From Marinibaculum sp040216765 (GTDB lineage Bacteria; Pseudomonadota; Alphaproteobacteria; Ferrovibrionales; Ferrovibrionaceae), in contig JAVJON010000007.1 of assembly GCA_040216765.1 (NCBI GenBank), positions 372,001-436,000 on the forward strand: DNA of 64,000 nucleotides, given 5' to 3'. Below the pieces are notes generated by a model, which did no database searches, was not told the DNA's origin, and was given only the letters and a program-made list of their open reading frames with translations. Both the position numbers and the translations under genes were made by a program. Below, piece after piece: positions 15,342 to 23,892 of the stretch (within the stretch, counting starts at the first letter, position 1; each line of letters opens with the position of its first letter).

Positions 15342-16850
15342 TCAGAAGCGGTTCGGGTTCAGGCCGGCCGCCTCGAGCGAGGCGGCGTGGTCGGCCACGA
15401 GCTTCTGAACCGAGGCATCCATCACATCCAGGAAGGGCTGCGGATAGAGGCCGAACCAGAAGACCAGGATCACCAGGGGCGCGAAGATCAGGATCTCCCG
15501 CATGTTGAGGTCCTTCAGGGACATGAGCTCCTGCTTGACCAGTTCGCCGAACATGACGTTGCGGTAGAGCCATAGCGAGTAGACCGCCGACAGCACCACC
15601 GAGGTGGTCGCCAGGAAGGCGATCCAGGTGTTCGCCTTGAAGGCGCCGGCCAGCGAGAGGAACTCGCCGACGAAGCCGCCCAGCCCCGGCAGCCCGATCG
15701 ACGCCATGATGAACAGCATGAAGACGAAGGCGAACATCGGCATTCGGTTCACGGCACCGCCATAGCGGCCGATATCCCGGGTATGGATCTGGTCGTAGAG
15801 CACGCCGACGCAGAGGAACAGGGCGCCGGAGATGAAGCCGTGCGCCAGCATCAGGATGATCGCCCCCTGGATGCCGATGATGGTGAAGGAGAACATGCCC
15901 ACCTTCACCACGCCCATATGGGCGATCGACGAATAGGCGATGACCTTCTTCATATCCTCCTGCACCAGGGCGACCATCGATGTGTAGATGATCGAAATGA
16001 TCGACAGGACGAGGATCAGCGGCGCCCAGAAATCGGAGCCCAGCGGGAAGATCGGGATCGAGAAGCGCAGCAGGCCGTAGCCGCCGAACTTCAGAAGCAC
16101 GCCGGCCAGCAGCACCGACCCCGCCGTCGGCGCCTCGACATGGGCATCCGGCAGCCAGGTATGCAGCGGCCAGATCGGCACCTTGACCGCAAAGGACACG
16201 AAGAAGGCGATCCAGAGCCAGTTCTGTTCCTCCGCGGTGAACGCGAATTCCATCAGGGTCGGGATGTCGGTCGTCCCGGCGCGGTAGTACATGTAGATGA
16301 TCGCCAGCAGCAGCAGCACCGAGCCGGCGAAGGTGAACATGAAGAACTTCAGCGCCGCGTAGACCCGGTTCTTGCCGCCCCAGACGCCGATGATCAGGAA
16401 CATCGGGATCAGGCTGGCTTCGTAGAAGATGAAGAACATCACCATGTCCAGGGAGGTGAAGACCCCGATCATCAGGGTCTCCATCACCAGGAAGGCGATC
16501 ATGTATTCCCGCACCCGGGTGGTGATGCTGCGCCAGGAGGCCAGGATGCAGAGCGGCATCAGCAGGGTCGAGAGCAGCACGAACAGCATCGAGATGCCGT
16601 CGATGCCCAGCTGGTAGCGGATGCCGTCGGACAGCCAGTCGCCCTGCTCCACATACTGGAAGTCGGCGGTGTCGCGGTTGAAGCCGAACCAGAGGATCAG
16701 CGAGACCGCGAAGGTGATCACGGTGGTCCACAGCGCCACGTTCCGGGCATTGCGCGCCACCGTCTCCTCGGCGCCGCGGACGACGAGGATGAAGACCACG
16801 CCGACGAGCGGCAGGAAGGTCAGGATCGAGAGGATCGGAGCATCGGTCAT
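15342..16850 (-). CDS. nuoM: NADH-quinone oxidoreductase subunit M
   Basis: 502-residue antiporter-like subunit of the membrane arm. The glutamate helix reads FIFYEASLIPMFLIIGVWGG, and the lysine helix contains VKVPIWPLHTWLPDAHVEAPTAG. The YSSIAHMGVV segment and GLPGLGGFVGEFL near the C-terminus are typical. It lies 5 bases after nuoL and 10 before nuoN, so the three are transcribed and probably translated as a unit. Confidence 0.97.
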   Translation of the reverse strand: MTDAPILSILTFLPLVGVVFILVVRGAEETVARNARNVALWTTVITFAVSLILWFGFNRDTADFQYVEQGDWLSDGIRYQLGIDGISMLFVLLSTLLMPLCILASWRSITTRVREYMIAFLVMETLMIGVFTSLDMVMFFIFYEASLIPMFLIIGVWGGKNRVYAALKFFMFTFAGSVLLLLAIIYMYYRAGTTDIPTLMEFAFTAEEQNWLWIAFFVSFAVKVPIWPLHTWLPDAHVEAPTAGSVLLAGVLLKFGGYGLLRFSIPIFPLGSDFWAPLILVLSIISIIYTSMVALVQEDMKKVIAYSSIAHMGVVKVGMFSFTIIGIQGAIILMLAHGFISGALFLCVGVLYDQIHTRDIGRYGGAVNRMPMFAFVFMLFIMASIGLPGLGGFVGEFLSLAGAFKANTWIAFLATTSVVLSAVYSLWLYRNVMFGELVKQELMSLKDLNMREILIFAPLVILVFWFGLYPQPFLDVMDASVQKLVADHAASLEAAGLNPNRF

Positions 16851-16855
16851 CGCGA

Positions 16856-18793
16856 TCAGTATCCGCCGCCGCTTTCAAAGAAATAGAAGGTGATGAACGC
16901 CACGATGCCGATCAGCATCGCGAAGGCGTAGTGGTAGAGATAGCCGGACTGCAGGACCGCCACCCGGCGGGAGGCCCGGACGAAGAGCCTGGCGAGCCCG
17001 TCGGCGCCGTAGCCGTCGATGATCCGCCCGTCGCCGTCCCGCCAGAGCCGTTTCGAGATCCAGATATACGGGTCGATGAAGATGTGCCCGTACAGCCAGT
17101 CGAAATACCACTTGTTGAACAGGAAGGCATGCAGCGGGCGGTTGCGCTCGGCCAGCTGCGCCGGGATCAGGCGGTCGCGGATGTAGAACTGCCAGGCGAT
17201 CAGGACGCCGGCGACGGCGGCGACCAGGGTCGCCAGCTTCACCCACAGCGGCACGCCGTGCGCCTCCTCCATGGCGTGGTTGCTCTCCAGCACCAGGATC
17301 GATCCGCGCCAATAGTCCTGCCAGTGATGGCCGACCAGCAGGTCGTAGAACAGCATGCCGACAAAGACCGCCAGCACCGCCAGGACCGCCATCGGGGCGA
17401 CCATCACCAGCGGGCTCTCATGCACCTTGCCCATGGCCTCCGGCGTCCCGCGCTCGTCCTGGTGGAAGGTCATGAACAGGAGGCGCCAGGAATAGAAGGC
17501 GGTCAGGATCGCCGCGGCCACGCCGAGCACCCAGGCATAGAGCCCCACCCCGGAGCCGGCGGCCCAGGCGGCCTCGATCATGAAGTCCTTGGAGTAGTAG
17601 CCGGCGAAGAACGGGATGCCGGCGATCGCCAGGCTGCCGATCCACATGAACACGTAGGTGACGCGGATATATTTCCACAGGCCGCCCATGCGGCGCATGT
17701 CCTGCTCGTCGCTCATCGCATGGATGACGGAGCCGGCGCTGAGGAACAGCAGCGCCTTGAACATGGCATGGGCGCCCAGGTGGAACATCGCGGCCGGATA
17801 GGCGCTGACGCCGACGGCGAAGAACATGTAGCCCAACTGGCTGCAGGTCGAGTAGGCGATCACCCGCTTGATGTCGAACTGGGTGATGCCGATCGTCGCC
17901 GCGAAGAAACAGGTGGTCGCGCCGATCACGGTGATCACCATCAGGGTGTCGGGCGCGTATTCCAGCATCGGCGAGATCCGCACGCACATGAACACGCCGG
18001 CGGTGACCATGGTGGCGGCATGGATCAGCGCGGAGACCGGCGTCGGGCCTTCCATCGCGTCGGGCAGCCAGGTGTGCAGGCCCAGCTGCGCGGACTTGCC
18101 CATCGCGCCGACGAACAGCAGCAGGGTCGCCACCGTCAGGAAGTCCAGGTCCATGCTGAGGAAATGGAAGGTCTTGCCGGCCAGGTCCGGGGTCGCCTGG
18201 AACACCGTGGCGAAGTCCACGCTGTCGTACATGTAGAAGACGGCGAAGATGCCCAGCGCGAAGCCGAAATCGCCGATCCGGTTGACCACGAAGGCCTTGA
18301 AGGCGGCGTTGTTGGCGCTGGTCCGGTTGAACCAGAAGCCGACCAGCAGGTAGGAGGCGACACCGACGCCTTCCCAGCCGAAGAACATCTGGACGAAATT
18401 GTCCGCCGTCACCAGCGACAGCATCGCGAAGGTGAAGAACGAGATATAGGCGAAGAACCGCGGCTTGTGCGGGTCATGCGCCATGTAGCCGATCGAGTAG
18501 ACATGCACGACGGCCGAAACCAGGTTGACGACCAGCAGCATCCAGACGGTCAGCTGGTCGACATAGATCCCCCAGTTCACCGCCATCGTGTCGGAATGGA
18601 ACCAGGTCAGCACCCGGACATGCACCACCTCGCCGCCCAGGCCGACGTCGAAGAAGGCGATGACCGACAGGATCAGGGAGATGATCACCGACGCGCTGCA
18701 GGTCCACATGCTCGCGCGGTCGCCGATGAAACGGCCGCCCAGCCCGACGATGATCGCCGCAATCAGGGGCAGGAAGACGATCAGGGAGTACAT
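16856..18793 (-). CDS. nuoL: NADH-quinone oxidoreductase subunit L
   Basis: 645-residue distal antiporter-like subunit. FFGWEGVGVASYLLVGFWF carries the conserved glutamate and GKSAQLGLHTWLPDAMEGPTPVSALIHAATMVTAG the channel lysine. After the 14 channel helices there is the long C-terminal part that forms the lateral amphipathic helix (from about residue 520) and a final membrane helix near FAMLIGIVAFITFYFF. The gene begins 8 bases after nuoK. Confidence 0.97.
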   Translation of the reverse strand: MYSLIVFLPLIAAIIVGLGGRFIGDRASMWTCSASVIISLILSVIAFFDVGLGGEVVHVRVLTWFHSDTMAVNWGIYVDQLTVWMLLVVNLVSAVVHVYSIGYMAHDPHKPRFFAYISFFTFAMLSLVTADNFVQMFFGWEGVGVASYLLVGFWFNRTSANNAAFKAFVVNRIGDFGFALGIFAVFYMYDSVDFATVFQATPDLAGKTFHFLSMDLDFLTVATLLLFVGAMGKSAQLGLHTWLPDAMEGPTPVSALIHAATMVTAGVFMCVRISPMLEYAPDTLMVITVIGATTCFFAATIGITQFDIKRVIAYSTCSQLGYMFFAVGVSAYPAAMFHLGAHAMFKALLFLSAGSVIHAMSDEQDMRRMGGLWKYIRVTYVFMWIGSLAIAGIPFFAGYYSKDFMIEAAWAAGSGVGLYAWVLGVAAAILTAFYSWRLLFMTFHQDERGTPEAMGKVHESPLVMVAPMAVLAVLAVFVGMLFYDLLVGHHWQDYWRGSILVLESNHAMEEAHGVPLWVKLATLVAAVAGVLIAWQFYIRDRLIPAQLAERNRPLHAFLFNKWYFDWLYGHIFIDPYIWISKRLWRDGDGRIIDGYGADGLARLFVRASRRVAVLQSGYLYHYAFAMLIGIVAFITFYFFESGGGY

Positions 18794-18801
18794 GCGCCCG
18801 C

Positions 18802-19119
18802 TCAGCCCTTCATCATGTTGATGTCTTCCACCGCGATCGAGCCGCGGTTGCGGAAATAGACCACCAGGATGGCCAGGCCGATGGCGGCCTCGGCCGCCGC
18901 GACGGTCAACACCAGCAGCGCGAAGATCTGCCCGGTCAGGTCGCCGATATGCGTGGAAAAGGCGACAAGGTTCATGTTCACCGCAAGCAGCATCAGCTCG
19001 ACCGACATCAGGATGACGATCACGTTCTTGCGGTTCATGAAGATCCCGAAGATGCCCAGCGAGAACAGGATCGCGGCCACCGTCAGGAAATGTCCAAGTC
19101 CGATATCCGGCACTGTCAT
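18802..19119 (-). CDS. nuoK: NADH-quinone oxidoreductase subunit K
   Basis: 105 residues with three membrane helices. The two buried glutamates needed for proton transfer are in VIVILMSVELMLLAVN and AAAEAAIGLAILVVY. The ATG at 19119 fits the family N-terminus (LGHFLTVAAILFSLGIFGIF); a longer frame upstream is not supported. It is separated from nuoJ by a 174-base gap containing two strong hairpins. Confidence 0.95.
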   Translation of the reverse strand: MTVPDIGLGHFLTVAAILFSLGIFGIFMNRKNVIVILMSVELMLLAVNMNLVAFSTHIGDLTGQIFALLVLTVAAAEAAIGLAILVVYFRNRGSIAVEDINMMKG

Positions 19120-19252
19120 GCCCCCTTCACCGACCCCGCCCCGGGGCCGGTCATCCCTGCACTCAGCCCCGCCCGGGCATCGCCCCGGCGTGACACGGTC
19201 CGGCGGCATCCCGCCCCCTTGCGGGGCGCGCGATGCCATCCGGCGCATTCCA

Positions 19253-19312
19253 GGCGCCTGCCCCCCTGAGGCAGGCGCCGCCGTCCGACCCGGTCAGATG
19301 CCCTGACCGGGT
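19253..19312. other. Two adjacent perfect hairpins at the nuoJ-nuoK boundary
   Basis: Stem 1 is ACCCGGTCAG (19288-19297) with CTGACCGGGT (19303-19312) and a 5-base loop; it spans the nuoJ stop codon (19294-19296). Stem 2 is GGCGCCTGCC (19253-19262) with GGCAGGCGCC (19270-19279) and a 7-base loop. Neither is followed by a T run, so they are more likely RNA-stability or processing elements inside the operon than full terminators. Confidence 0.7.
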
Positions 19313-19908
19313 TCGATCTTCTTGAGGCTGACAGCCTCTTCCCGCAGGCGCGCGTTCTGCACCCCGATATTCTGCTTGCGCACGCCGACCCGGGCGCGAT
19401 GCGTCAGCACGATGGCGCCCACCATGGCCACCAGCAGGATCAGCCCGGCCACCTGGAAGGCGTAGATGAAGTAGGTGTACATCACATGCCCGATGGCATG
19501 GGCGTTGGTGACTTCCGCCATCGGCGGGATCGGCAGGCGCGAGACCGCGGCCACGTCCGGCGAGTAGATCCAGGCGCCGAGCACCAGGAACAGCTCCACC
19601 AGCAGGATGACGCCGACCAGGGCGCCGACCGGAAGGTATTGCAGGAAGCCCTGGCGCAGTTCGACGAAATTGATGTCGAGCATCATCACGACGAACAGGA
19701 ACAGCACCGCGACCGCGCCCACATAGACCACGATCAGCATCATGCCGATGAACTCCGCGCCCATCAGGATGAACAGGCCGGCGGAATTCACGAAGGTCAG
19801 GATCAGGAACAGGACCGAGTGCACGGGATTGCGCGACGCGATCACCATGAAGGCCGAGCCGATGGTGACCACCGACAGGATGTAGAAGGCGATGCTCTGG
19901 ACGATCAT
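19294..19908 (-). CDS. nuoJ: NADH-quinone oxidoreductase subunit J
   Basis: 204 residues with five membrane helices. The pi-bulge helix is in EFIGMMLIVVYVGAVAVLFLFVVMMLD, the conserved J-subunit block. The N-terminus IVQSIAFYILSVVTIGSAFMVIASRNPVHS fixes the ATG at 19908. The C-terminal tail (about residues 175-204) is polar and ends in LKKIEPGQGI. A 171-base gap without a gene separates it from nuoI. Confidence 0.95.
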   Translation of the reverse strand: MIVQSIAFYILSVVTIGSAFMVIASRNPVHSVLFLILTFVNSAGLFILMGAEFIGMMLIVVYVGAVAVLFLFVVMMLDINFVELRQGFLQYLPVGALVGVILLVELFLVLGAWIYSPDVAAVSRLPIPPMAEVTNAHAIGHVMYTYFIYAFQVAGLILLVAMVGAIVLTHRARVGVRKQNIGVQNARLREEAVSLKKIEPGQGI

Positions 19909-20079
19909 GGGCGCGGTGCCCCCCTCTCGCGGCAGGCTTTCGGGTGGCAGGTCCGTGGGCGGCCCGTCGCGCAACCGGTCGGGGCGGGTCCGGCGGAAGC
20001 CGGGCATGCAACGACCGGCGGATGCCGGCCGGGGGTTCCCGCCCGGGACATCATCGGCCGCGCTCCCCCCGGGCGCCGG

Positions 20080-20568
20080 TTACCGGTACGGCGCATCGGC
20101 CTCAAGGTTCCGCGCGATCTCATATTCCCAACGATCCCCGTTTTCCAGGAGTTTCTCCTTGTCGTAGAAGAGTTCCTCCCGCGTCTCGGTCGCGAACTCG
20201 TAGTTCGGCCCCTCCACGATCGCATCCACCGGGCAGGCCTCCTGGCAGAAGCCGCAATAGATGCACTTCGTCATGTCGATATCGTAGCGGGTGGTGCGGC
20301 GCGATCCGTCTTCCCGCGGCTCGGCCTCGATCGTGATCGCCAGGGCCGGACAGATCGCTTCGCAGAGCTTGCAGGCGATGCAGCGCTCCTCGCCGGTGGC
20401 GTAGCGGCGCAGCGCATGCTCGCCCCGGAAACGCGGGCTGAGCGGCCCCTTCTGGTAGGGGTAGTTCAGGGTCGCGCGCTTGCGGAACATGTAGCTGAAG
20501 GTCAGCGCCATGCCCGAGGCCATTTCCGACAGGAAAAGCGCGCGCGCACTGCGATCCAGGAACGACAT
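20080..20568 (-). CDS. nuoI: NADH-quinone oxidoreductase subunit I
   Basis: 162-residue peripheral-arm subunit carrying two [4Fe-4S] clusters (N6a and N6b). The ligand motifs are CIACKLCEAICP and CIYCGFCQEACP. The N-terminal helix (LFLSEMASGMALTFSYMF) anchors it to the membrane arm. GGAG lies 8 bases before the ATG at 20568 and only 2 before the ATG at 20574, so the shorter start was chosen. The gene follows nuoH by 75 bases. Confidence 0.95.
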   Translation of the reverse strand: MSFLDRSARALFLSEMASGMALTFSYMFRKRATLNYPYQKGPLSPRFRGEHALRRYATGEERCIACKLCEAICPALAITIEAEPREDGSRRTTRYDIDMTKCIYCGFCQEACPVDAIVEGPNYEFATETREELFYDKEKLLENGDRWEYEIARNLEADAPYR

Positions 20569-20643
20569 CTCCATAACTCCAATCCCGTCCCGGCATGAGG
20601 CCCTCTGCGGGGCCGTCCCTGCCCGGACGCGGTTTCTCCAGTC

Positions 20644-21690
20644 TCAGCCAACCCCGCCGGTCGAGGTCGGAATCCAGCCGGTGGCCATCAGGACACCTGC
20701 CGTAATGACCAGCCAGAGCAGCGACCCCGGCAGGAAGACCTTCCAGCCCAGCCGCATCAGCTGGTCGTAGCGATAGCGCGGGATCGTCGCCCGCACCCAG
20801 ATGAACACGAAGAGCAGGAACAGGACCTTCAGGACGAACCAGACGACGCCCGGGATCCAGGTGAAGGGCGCCACGCCGAACGGCGCCAGCCAGCCCCCCA
20901 GGAACAGGATCGTGGTCATCGCGCTCATCAGGATCATGTTCGCGTATTCGCCCAGGAAGAACAGGACGAAGGCCATCGAGGAATATTCGACCTGGTAGCC
21001 GGCCACCAGCTCCGACTCCGCCTCGGGCAGGTCGAAGGGATGCCGGTTGGTCTCCGCCAGGGTCGAGATGAAGAACATCACGAACATCGGGAACAGCGGG
21101 ATGCAGAACCAGATGGTTTCCTGCGCCAGCACGATCTCGGTCAGGTTCAGCGAGCCGACGCAGAGCAGGACCGAGATGATGATCAGGCCCATCGAGACTT
21201 CGTAGGACACCATCTGCGCCGAGGAACGCAACGCGCCCAGGAAGGCATAGCGCGAATTCGAGGCCCAGCCGGCCATGATGATGCCGTAGACGCCAAGCGA
21301 CGAGACGGCGAACAGATAGGTGATGCCGATGTTGATGTCGGCGATCACCCAGCCCTCGTCCAGCGGGATCGCGGCCCAGGCGATCATCGCCAGGATGTAG
21401 GTGATCATCGGCGCCGCGAAGAACACGACCCGGTTGGCGCCGGCGGGAATCACGGTTTCCTTGAAGACCGCCTTCACCGCGTCGGCAAAGGGCTGCAGCA
21501 GTCCGAACGGGCCGACCACGTTGGGGCCCATCCGCAGCTGCATCGCCGCCAGGACCTTGCGCTCCATCAGGGTCAGATAGGCCACGCAGATCAGCAGGGG
21601 CACCAGCAGCAGCAGGATCTGCCCCAGGATGATCAGGCCGGGCCAGAGATAGCCGGCCCAGAAAATGCTCCAGAAACCCGGATCAGCCAT
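20644..21690 (-). CDS. nuoH: NADH-quinone oxidoreductase subunit H
   Basis: 348-residue membrane subunit that forms the quinone chamber with NuoB and NuoD. TLMERKVLAAMQLRMGPNVVGPFGLLQPFADAVK is the conserved first loop, and NRHPFDLPEAESELVAGYQVEYSSM is the acidic third loop. The ATG at 21690 overlaps the end of nuoG by 8 bases; an in-frame upstream start inside nuoG was rejected. Confidence 0.96.
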   Translation of the reverse strand: MADPGFWSIFWAGYLWPGLIILGQILLLLVPLLICVAYLTLMERKVLAAMQLRMGPNVVGPFGLLQPFADAVKAVFKETVIPAGANRVVFFAAPMITYILAMIAWAAIPLDEGWVIADINIGITYLFAVSSLGVYGIIMAGWASNSRYAFLGALRSSAQMVSYEVSMGLIIISVLLCVGSLNLTEIVLAQETIWFCIPLFPMFVMFFISTLAETNRHPFDLPEAESELVAGYQVEYSSMAFVLFFLGEYANMILMSAMTTILFLGGWLAPFGVAPFTWIPGVVWFVLKVLFLLFVFIWVRATIPRYRYDQLMRLGWKVFLPGSLLWLVITAGVLMATGWIPTSTGGVG

Positions 21691-23806
21691 TGGTGCCGGT
21701 CCCCTCCGCCCCATGCGCCGTCCCGGTCACCGTGGCGCGGACCAGGGCGCTGCATTCCTGCATGACGGCCGAGGCGCGGGTGATCGGATTGACCAGATAG
21801 ACATCCTTGATCGGGCTGGCGAAGGGCTGGTCGTCCATCGCCGCCACGGTCCCCTGCCCGGCCGTCCACGCCGCGGCCGTCACCTGGTCGACCGCCGCGA
21901 AATGCGGCGCCAGCTCCAGGATCCGGGCGCGCAGCGCCGGCAGGTCGTCATAGGGCAGGGCATGGCCGAGGACGGCGGACAGGGCCCGCAGGATCGTCCA
22001 GTCCTCGCGCGCATCGCCTGGCGGTGCGGCGGCCTTGCGGCCCAGCTGCACCCGCCCCTCGGTGTTCACCCAGATGGCCTCCTTCTCCGGATAGGCCGCC
22101 GCCGGCAGGATCACATCGGCGCGCGCCGCACCGGCATCGCCATGGCTGCCCAGATAGACCACGAAGGCCTCGCCGAACGCATCCTTCGCGAACTCGTCGT
22201 GATGCGCGAGGAAGACCGCCTCGATCTCGCCGGCCGCAGCGCCCGCCAGGATGCCGGCCGTGTCGCGGCCGCCCTCGCCCGGCACGAAGCCGATATCCAG
22301 CGCGCCGACCCGCGACGCGGCAGTATGCAGGACGTTGAAGCCGTTCCAGCCGGGCGCGTCGTCGGTGCCGGCAACGATCGCGCCGACCTTGTCCGCCAGG
22401 GCCCGGGCGGTGGCCTGCACCGCCGCGCCGTCGGGCCGCGCCAGGGCGCCCATCCCGACGATGATCAGCGGCCGCTCGGCGTTCTGAAGCGTCTCGAAGA
22501 AGCTGTGGCGGCCCTCCGCCAGGTCCGTCAGGGTGGTCGGGCCGCTCCCCAGGCGCTGCGCCGGGTAGGTCAGGTCGCCGCCGTTCCAGTCGGCGAACTC
22601 GCCGATCGTCGCCACCGGCAGGCGCCCGCGCCTTGCCAGCCAGGACTTGCGCAGGCGGGCATTGATCAGGGCGGCTTCCCAGCGCGGATAGCTGCCGACC
22701 AGCAGGACGGCATCCGCCGCCTCGATCCCCGCGATCCCGCTGTTGAACAGGTAGCCGGCGCGGTCCTTCGGGTCGAAGGTCGCGCCGTCGGCCCGGCAAT
22801 CCAGGTTGGCGCTGCCCAGCGCCGCCATCAGGTCCTTCAGTGCGGTCATGCCCTCGACGCAGGCCAGGTCGCCGGCGATCGCCGCGATCCGGTCGCCGGC
22901 AACGCCGTCCAGGCGGGCCGCGATCGCCTGGAAGGCGTCCTGCCAGCTGGCCGGCCGCAGCTTGCCGTCGCGGCGGATATAGGGCTTGTCCAGGCGGCGG
23001 GAGCGCAGGCCGTCGAAGACGAACCGGCTGCGGTCCGACAGCCATTCCTCGTTCACGTCCTCGTTCAGCCGGGGCAGGATGCGCATCACCTCGCGGCCGC
23101 GGACATCGATGCGGATATTGGCGCCGACGGCATCCATGGCGTCCACGCTCTCGGTCTTCTTCAGCTCCCAGGGGCGCGCGGTATAGGCATAGGGCTTGGA
23201 GGTCAGCGCGCCGACCGGGCAGAGATCGATGACATTGCCGGACAGCTCCGACGTCATCGCATGCTCCAGATAGGTGGTGATCTCCATATCCTCGCCGCGG
23301 CCGGTGGCGCCCAGCTCCGGCACGCCCGCCACCTCCTCCGCGAAGCGGATGCAACGGGTGCAGTGGATGCAGCGGGTCATCACCGTCTTGATCAGCGGGC
23401 CCATATACTTGTCTTTGACGGCGCGCTTGTTCTCGTCGTAGCGGCTGCCGCCCTTCCCGTAGGCCATGCTCTGGTCCTGCAGGTCGCATTCGCCGCCCTG
23501 GTCGCAGATCGGGCAGTCCAGCGGATGGTTGATCAGCAGGAACTCCATCACGCCTTCGCGCGCCTTGCGCACCAGCGGCGTGTTGGTATGCACCACCATG
23601 CCGTCGCCGGCCGGCATCGCGCAGGAGGCGATCGGCTTGGGCGAGCGCTCCATCTCCACCAGGCACATCCGGCAATTGCCGGCGATCGACAGCCGTTCGT
23701 GGTAGCAGAAGCGCGGCACTTCCTTGCCGGCGATCTCGCAGGCCTGCAGCACCGTGGTGCCGGGTTCCACCTCGACTTCGATTCCGTCAACCGTGAGCTT
23801 CGGCAT
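21683..23806 (-). CDS. nuoG: NADH-quinone oxidoreductase subunit G
   Basis: 707-residue iron-sulfur subunit. The N-terminal [2Fe-2S] domain contains CYHERLSIAGNCRMC, followed by CPICDQGGECDLQDQ and the [4Fe-4S] motif CIHCTRCIRFAEEV. A His-ligated cluster is expected from DKYMGPLIKTVMTRCIHC and neighbouring residues. The rest is the molybdopterin-oxidoreductase-like domain, catalytically silent in complex I. It starts 74 bases after nuoF, beyond a small tandem repeat. Confidence 0.96.
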   Translation of the reverse strand: MPKLTVDGIEVEVEPGTTVLQACEIAGKEVPRFCYHERLSIAGNCRMCLVEMERSPKPIASCAMPAGDGMVVHTNTPLVRKAREGVMEFLLINHPLDCPICDQGGECDLQDQSMAYGKGGSRYDENKRAVKDKYMGPLIKTVMTRCIHCTRCIRFAEEVAGVPELGATGRGEDMEITTYLEHAMTSELSGNVIDLCPVGALTSKPYAYTARPWELKKTESVDAMDAVGANIRIDVRGREVMRILPRLNEDVNEEWLSDRSRFVFDGLRSRRLDKPYIRRDGKLRPASWQDAFQAIAARLDGVAGDRIAAIAGDLACVEGMTALKDLMAALGSANLDCRADGATFDPKDRAGYLFNSGIAGIEAADAVLLVGSYPRWEAALINARLRKSWLARRGRLPVATIGEFADWNGGDLTYPAQRLGSGPTTLTDLAEGRHSFFETLQNAERPLIIVGMGALARPDGAAVQATARALADKVGAIVAGTDDAPGWNGFNVLHTAASRVGALDIGFVPGEGGRDTAGILAGAAAGEIEAVFLAHHDEFAKDAFGEAFVVYLGSHGDAGAARADVILPAAAYPEKEAIWVNTEGRVQLGRKAAAPPGDAREDWTILRALSAVLGHALPYDDLPALRARILELAPHFAAVDQVTAAAWTAGQGTVAAMDDQPFASPIKDVYLVNPITRASAVMQECSALVRATVTGTAHGAEGTGTNG

Positions 23807-23833
23807 CTCAGCGCCCGCTTTCGTCTTGCATGA

Positions 23834-23892
23834 CCGTCATCCTGCCGCCGTCACTCTGCTGCCCGTCACTCTGGCGCCCGTCACTCTGCCGC
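23834..23892. repeat. 15-base tandem repeat across the nuoF stop codon
   Basis: Three head-to-tail copies of CCGTCACTCTGnnGC lie at 23848-23862, 23863-23877 and 23878-23892, with a degenerate fourth copy at 23834-23847. On the coding strand each full copy contains TGA, and the copy nearest nuoF supplies its stop codon (23881-23883). This looks like local duplication of the nuoF 3' end. Confidence 0.8.

Noticed and set aside
23834..23892. CRISPR array from tandem repeats in the window
   Set aside because: The repeats at 3374, 23834, 45758 and 60721 are head to tail without spacers and no cas gene is present.
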